5,254 nucleotides of DNA from CAYUNT01 sp964446285 (GTDB lineage: Bacteria > Sumerlaeota > Sumerlaeia > SLMS01 > CAYUNT01), in NCBI GenBank assembly GCA_964446285.1, contig CAYUNT010000266.1:1-5254 (forward strand), given 5' to 3'. The translations under genes were made by a program, and so were the position numbers. Of the stretch, positions 1-5,181 are shown one piece after another. The notes beneath the pieces are model-generated. The model ran no database searches, was not told the DNA's origin, and saw only the letters and a program-made list of their open reading frames with translations. Position 1 is the stretch's first letter. Each line of letters begins with the position of its first letter.

Positions 1-137
1 CCTCCCCCCCTTCCGATGAAATCGGCCTCGATTTCCGATTAAGCGGCTGGCGAACGGCGGTAAAGGAAATGACCCGCCCCCAAAGCTAGTCCCAAGGCGC
101 CCACCGACGCCAAATTGAATTTACAACAATGCGCATC

Positions 138-160
138 CTTATGGGAAAATTTCCCATAAG
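138..160. repeat. Perfect 11-bp inverted repeat at the end of the 9-bp array
   Basis: CTTATGGGAAA (138-148), a single centre base, and TTTCCCATAAG (150-160) form a perfect palindrome. It arises from two 9-bp units facing each other. With one base between the arms it suits a protein-binding operator or a cruciform better than an RNA hairpin. Confidence 0.7.
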
Positions 161-205
161 TCCAATCGGTCCCATTTATCCTATAGGTCGCATACGGCCC
201 ATTTC
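152..205. repeat. Array of six degenerate 9-bp tandem repeats
   Basis: On the plus strand six contiguous 9-mers read TCCCATAAG, TCCAATCGG, TCCCATTTA, TCCTATAGG, TCGCATACG and GCCCATTTC. The consensus is TCCCATANG, or CNTATGGGA on the other strand. A seventh unit in the opposite orientation (CTTATGGGA, 138-146) abuts the array. The array lies in the gene-free stretch downstream of the hydrolase. From memory, similar 9-mer arrays occur between genes in PVC-group and related genomes; their function is not known to me. Confidence 0.7.
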
Positions 206-217
206 CACGACGCCGCG

Positions 218-235
218 GCAAAGGCTCGGCTTTGC
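218..235 (-). terminator. Weak hairpin after the hydrolase gene
   Basis: GCAAAG and CTTTGC pair perfectly over a 6-base loop, eight bases beyond the hydrolase TAA. Its position suggests transcript-end structure for the glycosyltransferase-hydrolase unit, but no T tract follows on the minus strand. It may only stabilise the 3' end or be chance. Confidence 0.3.
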
Positions 236-242
236 ATTGGCC

Positions 243-1379
243 TTATTGCGCGGCGGGAATGGGTTCGAGGCAGCGGGCGGACTCGACCGTCTGGCGGAAA
301 AACTCGCCTTTGTAAATCATGTTGTTGTGCGCGAGCGTCGTCGCCACAAACCGCGCCGGCAGATCGGAACGAAGCGCCTCGGCAAAGTGCGCGTCGGACC
401 ACACGTCAAACGGAACGCCGATGGCATGGAGCATTTCGCGCAACTGACCGTTCTCGGCCGCCAGGTGCGCCGTATAGATCGACATCAGGCGGCGCGGTTG
501 TCCCTGGGGTTCATGGCGCGGCGGAAGCGGCGGGTCTTCCATAAATCCGGTCGTGGGCATTTCCTTGTCGAGAATGGCGCGCAGGTCCGCCTCGGACGAC
601 TGGCGGCGGCCAAGCCACGCCGCATATTCAGGCAATTGTCCGTAAGTGGCGTCCCAGAGCCATATCTCGCGAATCGCGTCTTCCATTCCGCCATGTTTCA
701 GGCAATAGCCAATCACTTTGTATCCGCCGCTATGGCCCGAAAGAATCAGGTTCCGCACTTTCGCCTCGGCGGGGATTTTTCCGGCGGCGCGAAGCACGCT
801 CATGCTTTCGTCCACAAATCGCTTGAGGCCATCGGGTTCTTCGAGTTTGCCGCACGAGGAATCGGTGGCCTCGCGCGGCCCTTGGGGGCAGAGCAATATG
901 ACATTGCGCCGCGCCGCGGCCAGTTGCTCGGGAATCCGGAAATCCTTCAGCACGCGCGACACATAATTGAGGTGTCCGTGGAAGTGGATGATCAGATCGA
1001 CCTCAGGTTTGGGGACGTATCCCGGCGGAATGACAATGCCCACGGTGTTGTCCACATAATGCGGATCGCGCGGGAAAACACGCGAGGAATACTTCCACCC
1101 ATTCTCGCGCGAGGAATGCGGATAGGGGGCGTTTTTCATCGGGATCAGGCCGATTTCGCCCCATTCGGTTTGGGTCCATGAAGGCGTCGGCGGCGGCAAT
1201 GGAGTCGGCCCGGGAGGGGTAGAAGGCGTTTGGGTTTGCATGGGTGCGGTGGCGGCGGCGGGCGCCGCGGCCGAAGCGGAAGCGGGAGATGGCGTTGCGG
1301 TCTGGGCCGGAAGCGGTCCGGCGGCCAAGGCGCAAATAACAACACAAACGGTCAGAAAGGCGAGAGGCATTCGCGTCAT
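243..1379 (-). CDS. Exported alpha/beta-hydrolase (putative serine esterase)
   Basis: This 378-residue protein starts MTRMPLAF and has a Sec-type signal peptide with its hydrophobic core at about residues 5-21, then a Pro/Ala/Thr-rich spacer to about residue 70. The catalytic domain shows a core strand leading to HFHGHLNYV (132-140, the HG oxyanion-hole type) and the nucleophile elbow GHSGG with Ser217. Asp243 in LWDATYG and His351 in LAHNNM are at the expected places to complete a Ser-Asp-His triad. Family knowledge says serine hydrolase; the substrate is unknown, and an ester on an envelope glycan or lipid is a guess from the glycosyltransferase gene 34 bp upstream. The stop is TAA. An ATG at 1388 would add three residues but is too close to the AGGAG. 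The absence of a Gly or Ala before the signal-region cysteines argues against a lipoprotein. Confidence 0.85.
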   Translation of the reverse strand: MTRMPLAFLTVCVVICALAAGPLPAQTATPSPASASAAAPAAATAPMQTQTPSTPPGPTPLPPPTPSWTQTEWGEIGLIPMKNAPYPHSSRENGWKYSSRVFPRDPHYVDNTVGIVIPPGYVPKPEVDLIIHFHGHLNYVSRVLKDFRIPEQLAAARRNVILLCPQGPREATDSSCGKLEEPDGLKRFVDESMSVLRAAGKIPAEAKVRNLILSGHSGGYKVIGYCLKHGGMEDAIREIWLWDATYGQLPEYAAWLGRRQSSEADLRAILDKEMPTTGFMEDPPLPPRHEPQGQPRRLMSIYTAHLAAENGQLREMLHAIGVPFDVWSDAHFAEALRSDLPARFVATTLAHNNMIYKGEFFRQTVESARCLEPIPAAQ

Positions 1380-1389
1380 GGATTGCATT

Positions 1390-1394
1390 CTCCT
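1390..1394 (-). promoter_or_regulatory. Ribosome binding site AGGAG deciding the hydrolase start
   Basis: AGGAG on the minus strand lies one base before an ATG at 1388, too close to serve it, but 10 bases before the in-frame ATG at 1379. That favours the shorter protein. The AGG is also part of a small inverted repeat (1392-1396 with 1404-1408, CCTGG/CCAGG) that could partly mask the site. Confidence 0.55.
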
Positions 1395-1413
1395 GGCTGG
1401 GAACCAGGGTCCC

Positions 1414-2439
1414 TCAAGTTCCCTTCTTGTGCACGGGGGGCCCGACGCGGCCGGCCGCCGCGAGGCGGGCGCGAGTGGCGCGGCGGATCGCGGCTGGGCG
1501 GCGGCTCAGGCGCATCAGGCACCGCGCCGCAAATCCCGCGCCCTGCGCATACGAACGCATGGCGGCCCAGCGAAATCCCTTCGAATAGGGCTGGCGGAGC
1601 CAGTCGAGTTCAAAGGGAATCACCTCGGTCAGCCATTGGCGCGCCGAGGCGTTTTTAATCAGATACACGATGCGCGACCGATACGCGAGGCGCACAAAAC
1701 GGTCGCTGCCGCGCTTCACCGTGGCGGACTCCATGTGATACCCGACTGCCTCGGGAACATAGAGCGTCTTCAAGCCAAGCCGCCGCCGCACACGAAGGCA
1801 AAGGTCGGCTTCCTCATAATAGGCCGGGAAAAAATCCTCATCGAATCCGCCCGTGCGCAGCAACGTTTCGCGCCGCATGGCCATTGCCGCGCCCGTCACA
1901 TAAGGCACCTCGGCGGGCGCATCGAACCGGCCTGTGTCCAGCTGGCCCATGCCGCGATGCTCGCTCATGGCATTTTCGTGAATGATCCCGCCCGCGTGCT
2001 GGAGGATGTGCGAATTGGGATAATAGAGTTTCGCGCCCGTGACGCCGATTTCGCCGGGGCGTTCGATGAGCGGGCGGATGAGGGCCTCGGCGCAATCGGG
2101 TTCGATTACGCAATCGGGGTTGAGAAAAATGACAAATTCGCCGCGGGCCTCGCGCCATCCCAGGTTGTTGCCGCCGCCAAAGCCAAGATTCGCCTGCGTT
2201 TCGATCACGCGCGGCCGCAGCGGATGTTCACGCGCGCGCGCCGCCGCTGCGTCGCCCGAGGCGTTTTCCACCACGATGATTTCCCCGGGCCGGCGGCGTA
2301 AGTCCGCCAGCGCATCCAGGCAGCGAGTGATGAATCGCTCGCTGCGATAACACAAAACGAGAATCGTGGCGGGAAGCGCATCCGGCGGCGGGACTGGAGC
2401 CGCGATTGGCGAAGAGGAAGAGGAGGATGTGGAAGTCAT
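1414..2439 (-). CDS. Family 2 glycosyltransferase (COG1216, rhamnosyltransferase-like)
   Basis: This 341-residue GT-A fold enzyme transfers a sugar from an activated nucleotide donor, probably in building a surface polysaccharide. After a Ser-rich N-terminus (residues 2-10) the first strand reads ATILVLCYRSE. Next come VVENASGD (56-63), NLGFGGGNNLGW (84-95, typical of COG1216/WbbL-like enzymes), the metal and nucleotide-binding NPD in FLNPDC (105-110) and the acceptor-side GGFDEDFF...YYEEADLCLR (197-216). The histidine of HMES is at 235. The C-terminal 70 residues are basic, and no membrane helix is evident. Donor and acceptor cannot be read from the sequence. I chose the ATG at 2439; the frame stays open to a TTG at 2496, but that lies almost on the predicted transcription start and adds nothing family-like. 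The hydrolase gene follows 34 bp downstream, so the two are probably co-transcribed. Confidence 0.93.
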   Translation of the reverse strand: MTSTSSSSSSPIAAPVPPPDALPATILVLCYRSERFITRCLDALADLRRRPGEIIVVENASGDAAAARAREHPLRPRVIETQANLGFGGGNNLGWREARGEFVIFLNPDCVIEPDCAEALIRPLIERPGEIGVTGAKLYYPNSHILQHAGGIIHENAMSEHRGMGQLDTGRFDAPAEVPYVTGAAMAMRRETLLRTGGFDEDFFPAYYEEADLCLRVRRRLGLKTLYVPEAVGYHMESATVKRGSDRFVRLAYRSRIVYLIKNASARQWLTEVIPFELDWLRQPYSKGFRWAAMRSYAQGAGFAARCLMRLSRRPAAIRRATRARLAAAGRVGPPVHKKGT

Positions 2440-2504
2440 ATTGCGGTGAAAAACGAACAGCAAAAGCCGCTGCCCTCTGCAACGGAGGCGGCACAACGAC
2501 GGAT

Positions 2505-2533
2505 TTTGTAAGCGAAGCGGCCAGAAGCGTCAA
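2505..2533 (-). promoter_or_regulatory. Candidate sigma70-like promoter for the glycosyltransferase-hydrolase pair
   Basis: On the minus strand TTGACG (2533-2528) and TACAAA (2510-2505) are separated by exactly 17 bases. The matches to consensus are five of six and four of six. The transcription start would lie near 2498, giving a leader of about 59 nt before the ATG at 2439. The position in a gene-free stretch directly upstream of the first gene of the pair supports the call. Confidence 0.5.
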
Positions 2534-2626
2534 ACCTTCTCTCGCCTTCGCTCCCTCCGGACAACCACGCCCCTCGCGCTGGAATTTTTCGAAATGCTTG
2601 CGCAACACCTCTTCCGAAGAACGGAG

Positions 2627-2645
2627 CACGGGCATCTTGCCCGTG
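2627..2645. repeat. Short perfect hairpin of dispersed-repeat type
   Basis: CACGGGCA and TGCCCGTG form an 8-bp perfect stem around the loop TCT. It sits in the non-coding stretch between the lipoprotein and glycosyltransferase genes. From memory, strings built on GGGCATCTTGCCC are very common as dispersed intergenic repeats in Verrucomicrobiota and Planctomycetota genomes, where their six-frame translations give phrases such as TGKMPVLR or TGILPV. Both of those phrases appear here. It has no T tract, so it is not a typical intrinsic terminator for either neighbour. Confidence 0.6.
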
Positions 2646-2746
2646 ACAGCCAAAAATTCGCGTCCGAAATGCCCGCGCTCCTTTCCCAAAAGCATAGTGC
2701 GCAGGCTGAAACGAGGTGAACAGTGGAAAATCTTTACTGTTTGCTT

Positions 2747-3910
2747 CTAAGGCGCGGGGTTGGGCGGAAGGCCGGAAAAAATCAGGCGGTATTCAAACGC
2801 GGGCGAAAATGGCTGGCTGGAAAGCAGCAATATCTCGCGCGACATCGCTGCGGACGCGCCCGTCCCGCCGTTTTCATTCGCAGCCAATCCGGAATCGGAA
2901 CTCGAGTCATCCGAGGCAAAATCGGCGGAATCGCCACCTGCCCGCAGGGTGGCCGCCAGCGCCGCCGCCTTGATCAAGTCAGGGGGCAGGAGCGTCCCAG
3001 GCGCAAGTTTTTCCTTGGGGTCCAGGCTGAAAACAACAATCGTGTAGCGTCCCGGCAGAAGTTGGAGTTCCGGCGCCAGAACCACCTGTCCCGGCGCCAG
3101 GTCCAGCCACTGGCTGGAAGGTCCGCTAATAAGCCATCGCACAGGGGCCACCCCCGGATTGATGAGCGAGAGTCCTGCCAGCGACGTCCTTTTCTCGACC
3201 CGTCCAAGCACTTTCGGCGGCTGGAGTTCACCTGGCCGCATGGCTTCGAGGCTCGCCACAGCCTCATCCACAAGACGTTCGCGCGCGGCATCGCCAGGCC
3301 CCATCCACCGGCCCTTGAAAGGCACAAGTCCGCGCGAACGCTGCTGCGCCGAAAAAGCTGCCTCATACTCAGCAGGGGCAAGCCAGCGGCCATCCAGCTG
3401 GTGATATCCTTTCGCCTTCATCCGCCGCGCCAGCGCCTCATCCGGCAGCATCCATTCGCCCTCGAATTCCTCCAGACCGCGCTCCTGGGGATTCACCCAT
3501 TCGCCCCTGTAGGGAACCAGACCCGCCGCACGCTGGCACGCCGCGAAATGCTCGGGCGTTTCCTGCAAATCAAACCGCAAGCGGGTTGTTTTCAGAATGT
3601 AAAGCGGCGCCAATTGCGGACGCGGGTCGTAGTAGCCTGGCATCCGAACCGAAATAAACACATAATCGCCCCACGGACCGGTTTCGCGCAGCGGAGTGGT
3701 GACCGTTGTGGCCTGATCGCGGGGCAAAAGGGCCTTTTCCGACCATCCCAGCGGCGGCCAGGGCCTCCAGGGCGCGCCGCCATCGGGCGACCAGAGCACG
3801 GCGGCTCCTGGCGGCGTGGAATCCACGGCGAGGCGAGCGCAACCGCCCGCGGAAATCGCTAGCGCCATTCCAAGCAGCACGCTCCCTGGAAAGCATGGAA
3901 TTCTTTTCAT
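2747..3910 (-). CDS. Predicted lipoprotein with PEGA-like domain and four 14-residue G-x-W repeats
   Basis: This 387-residue protein is not one I can name. It starts MKRIPC and has a hydrophobic stretch ending in a lipobox (AISAGGC), so Cys24 is probably lipidated; Ala25 at +2 would favour the outer membrane by the E. coli rule. Residues 26-105 resemble a PEGA domain (VDSTPPGAAV near the start, then a VRMPGYYDP strand). Four repeats follow at 130-143, 145-158, 168-181 and 194-207, each fitting G-[LY]-x2-[YFL]-x-G-[ER]-W-x2-P-x-[DE]. Residues 240-295 look beta-rich, 326-355 are a Ser/Asp/Gly-rich linker, and a short beta-like end closes the protein. PEGA and short W repeats suggest surface or envelope binding, but no enzyme motif is visible. 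An alternative ATG at 3946 adds 12 residues and has AAGG four bases upstream; the chosen start has no clear ribosome binding site. The gene lies 82 bp after the zinc-ribbon gene. Confidence 0.85.
   Translation of the reverse strand: MKRIPCFPGSVLLGMALAISAGGCARLAVDSTPPGAAVLWSPDGGAPWRPWPPLGWSEKALLPRDQATTVTTPLRETGPWGDYVFISVRMPGYYDPRPQLAPLYILKTTRLRFDLQETPEHFAACQRAAGLVPYRGEWVNPQERGLEEFEGEWMLPDEALARRMKAKGYHQLDGRWLAPAEYEAAFSAQQRSRGLVPFKGRWMGPGDAARERLVDEAVASLEAMRPGELQPPKVLGRVEKRTSLAGLSLINPGVAPVRWLISGPSSQWLDLAPGQVVLAPELQLLPGRYTIVVFSLDPKEKLAPGTLLPPDLIKAAALAATLRAGGDSADFASDDSSSDSGLAANENGGTGASAAMSREILLLSSQPFSPAFEYRLIFSGLPPNPAP
3290..3523 (-). repeat. Region encoding four 14-residue repeats in the lipoprotein
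   Basis: The four units encode GLVPYRGEWVNPQE, GLEEFEGEWMLPDE, GYHQLDGRWLAPAE and GLVPFKGRWMGPGD. Every unit keeps Gly1, Gly7, Trp9, Pro12 and an acidic residue at 14, with 1, 9 and 12 residues between successive units. The units are diverged at the DNA level, so this is an old protein repeat and not a recent tandem duplication. Confidence 0.85.
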
Positions 3911-3992
3911 AGTTGTGCGTATGTTTCCATCTGGCGGATTGGCCATCTGGCCTTGAAGGAATCGCTTGCCCTTCAGGGAATACGACGCGCGA

Positions 3993-4742
3993 TCACGAAG
4001 CGGCGTTGTCCGCCTCCGCTTCGGCTTCCGGTTTGTAATCTTCATCCTGGCTGAACAGACGCCCGCAATTGTCGCAGAAAGCCACCTGCTGTTCGCGGTG
4101 AAGTTCAACCATCTTTTGAGGAAGAACCGCGAAATTGCACCCCAAGCACGATCCGTTTCGCACTGCCACAATCACCGATCCAGGCCAGCGGCGCAAAAGC
4201 CGTGTGTATTGCTCTAGAAGTTTTTTGTCCAACTTCACCGAGAGTTTAGCGCGCTGCTTCTCGATGTCCGCGAGCCGTTCTTTTTTACGCTGAATCTGCG
4301 AGCGAATGCGTTCGCGCTCTTCCTTGGCCAGCGCGGCATTCTGCTCGAAGGCGGCCTGTGTTTCCTTGATCTGTTCTTCCAGCGAGCTCTCGCGCTTCAC
4401 CTGGCGGTCGTGCTCTTCTTCGAGTTTGCCCAGCTTCATCTTGGTCTGGTCAATCTCCGAGGAAAGCGCAGTCACCTCGCGCTGCGTGCGAATCTGGCTG
4501 ATTTGCACCTCATATCGCTTGAGCAAATCGCGCCCGATGCGGATTTCATTGTCCATGCGCGAGCGGGCTTTCTGGCATTCGGCGAGCGAATGCTGAAGCG
4601 ACTTCAAAGTCTTTTCCGCCTCATCCCGCTTTTCCTTGATTGAATTCCACAAAGTGGGATAATCGCGCAGCTGACTCATCAGCTGGAATTTTTCTTTGTC
4701 AAGCTCCTGAACTTCCAAAAGCACCTGCACATCGGCGATCAT
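3993..4742 (-). CDS. Coiled-coil protein with C4-type zinc ribbon (COG1579 family)
   Basis: This 249-residue protein has the COG1579 (zf-RING_7/DUF164) layout. Residues 1-180 form a long, highly charged helical coiled coil beginning LLEVQELD, as family members do close to their first residue. The C-terminal ribbon has Cys199-x2-Cys202 and Cys223-x2-Cys226 (CLGC and CDNCGRLF), all four zinc ligands being present, followed by an acidic tail. There is no signal peptide or membrane segment, so it is cytoplasmic. The molecular role of the family is poorly defined; nucleic-acid or protein binding is a guess. I chose the ATG at 4742 because it fits the family N-terminus and has GGAG 11 bases upstream. 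An in-frame ATG at 4805 would add 21 low-complexity residues. A still longer TTG start at 4892 would run into the SRP RNA and is unlikely. It follows the RNA directly and may share its transcript. Confidence 0.9.
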   Translation of the reverse strand: MIADVQVLLEVQELDKEKFQLMSQLRDYPTLWNSIKEKRDEAEKTLKSLQHSLAECQKARSRMDNEIRIGRDLLKRYEVQISQIRTQREVTALSSEIDQTKMKLGKLEEEHDRQVKRESSLEEQIKETQAAFEQNAALAKEERERIRSQIQRKKERLADIEKQRAKLSVKLDKKLLEQYTRLLRRWPGSVIVAVRNGSCLGCNFAVLPQKMVELHREQQVAFCDNCGRLFSQDEDYKPEAEAEADNAAS

Positions 4743-4843
4743 GCGTTGACGCGCTCCGCTGGCCGGACGTCCACCTGGGCGAACCGGTGAAGTTGTGGGG
4801 GACATGGGCGCATTCGAAGGAAATCCCCGCGTTGCTTGGGCGC

Positions 4844-4993
4844 AATAGGCGCTTGGGACCGGCAGCTCCCCCAAGAGGTTCCGAACACCCAAGCGATTAC
4901 GCTTAGGGCTGCTTCCTTCCGGACCTGACCCGGTTCACGGTCGCCTGTCGTTCGGATTCTTAAGATCAACGCCGCCGGCCCCAAACCCCTATT
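4844..4993 (-). ncRNA. ffs: Signal recognition particle RNA (4.5S/SRP RNA), with extended arms
   Basis: This is the RNA scaffold of the signal recognition particle; it binds Ffh and targets membrane and secretory proteins to the translocon. The minus strand carries the near-invariant apical motif GUCAGGUCCGGAAGGAAGC, with the GGAA tetraloop at 4920-4917 and the Ffh-binding internal loop beside it. Outward from the tip the arms pair as follows: 4941-4946 with 4891-4896, 4950-4956 with 4880-4886, 4958-4964 with 4870-4876, 4971-4980 with 4857-4866 (10 bp), 4981-4986 with 4851-4856, and 4988-4993 with 4844-4849. The last three stack into 22 pairs with a single G-G mismatch. Weaker pairing continues to 5009-5016 with 4817-4824. 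The small bacterial form of about 100 nt would correspond roughly to 4867-4967. The identity is certain from the motif; the exact ends are inferred. No Alu-domain consensus (UGUNR, helices 3 and 4) was recognised upstream. Confidence 0.95.
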
Positions 4994-5016
4994 CTGCCTT
5001 TCCCGGGCATTTCCTT

Positions 5017-5146
5017 GAAAGAGAACGCCGCGGCCGGCAGACTTCTGCCCCGGCTCGCCCGCCAGACCGCCGCATCGCGGCTGTCCGCTCAGACGGGACC
5101 GAGACAAATTGCACCCCATAATCCGGACTCGGATCCGGGGCGCCAC
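5017..5146 (-). other. Hairpin-rich leader between promoter candidate and SRP RNA
   Basis: Three nested or tandem hairpins can be drawn on the minus strand. The first pairs 5137-5143 with 5111-5117 (GCGCCCC/GGGGTGC) around an inner ATCCG/CGGAT stem. The second joins 5100-5103 and 5092-5097 to 5054-5057 and 5058-5063, with an inner GCCGC/GCGGC stem (5077-5081 with 5069-5073). The third is a 5-bp GGCAG/CTGCC stem at 5036-5049. No coding frame here looks real. Dense pairing is partly expected at this GC content, so the RNA role is inferred. Confidence 0.35.
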
Positions 5147-5152
5147 GACCCC

Positions 5153-5181
5153 ACGCTAAACAGGCCCGGCGTGGGCGTCAA
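5153..5181 (-). promoter_or_regulatory. Candidate sigma70-like promoter for the SRP RNA
   Basis: On the minus strand TTGACG (5181-5176) is followed by a 17-base spacer and TAGCGT (5158-5153). The -35 matches the consensus at five of six bases; the -10 matches at only three. A start point would fall near 5146, and the bases just after the -10 are GGGG, a GC-rich discriminator of the kind seen at stable-RNA promoters. The same GTTTGACGC string forms the -35 of the better promoter upstream of the glycosyltransferase gene, which lends some support. The distance of about 130 nt to the SRP RNA arms is large, so a second start closer to the RNA remains possible. Confidence 0.35.

Larger units (their letters stand above)
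2440..2746. other. Intergenic stretch of 307 bp without a supported gene
   Basis: No open frame here shows family features or a plausible start. The stretch holds a weak inverted repeat just after the lipoprotein stop (AACAGT at 2719-2724 with ACTGTT at 2736-2741), the dispersed-type hairpin at 2627-2645 and the promoter at 2505-2533. The 59 bases between the predicted transcription start and the glycosyltransferase ATG carry no clear Shine-Dalgarno sequence. Confidence 0.6.

Noticed and set aside
18..35. Inverted repeat GAAATCG/CGATTTC with a 4-base loop near the left edge
   Set aside because: A 7-bp stem without a T tract and without a visible gene to terminate; too little sequence to the left to judge.
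39..221. Minus-strand frame of 60 codons ending in a hydrophobic stretch and RR, like a sorting tail
   Set aside because: It begins before and reads through the 9-bp repeat array, has no ribosome binding site or family match, and the tail-like end is probably chance.
129..1181. Long plus-strand open frame (350 codons) opposite the hydrolase gene
   Set aside because: It is the antisense shadow of a gene with a signal peptide and GHSGG motif, and its start lies in the 9-bp repeats; the translation is Arg-rich with no family features.
1240..2301. Long plus-strand open frame (353 codons) opposite the glycosyltransferase and hydrolase start
   Set aside because: It spans two well-supported minus-strand genes and has no recognisable domain; such shadows are common at high GC.
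2719..2741. AACAGT/ACTGTT inverted repeat just after the lipoprotein stop as a terminator
   Set aside because: AT-rich 6-bp stem, 11-base loop and no T tract on the minus strand.
2723..3862. Plus-strand open frame (379 codons) opposite the lipoprotein gene
   Set aside because: Antisense shadow: very rich in Arg, Gln and Pro, with no motif, while the minus strand has a lipobox and repeats.
3954..3975. TGAAGG/CCTTCA inverted repeat after the zinc-ribbon gene as a terminator
   Set aside because: Only 6 bp with a 10-base loop and no T tract; the next gene starts 44 bp further on, so read-through is likely.
4817..5160. tmRNA, RNase P RNA or 6S RNA as the identity of the structured region
   Set aside because: No TTCGATTCC-like tRNA end, no RNase P core string and no 6S-type bubble were seen, whereas the SRP apical motif is complete.
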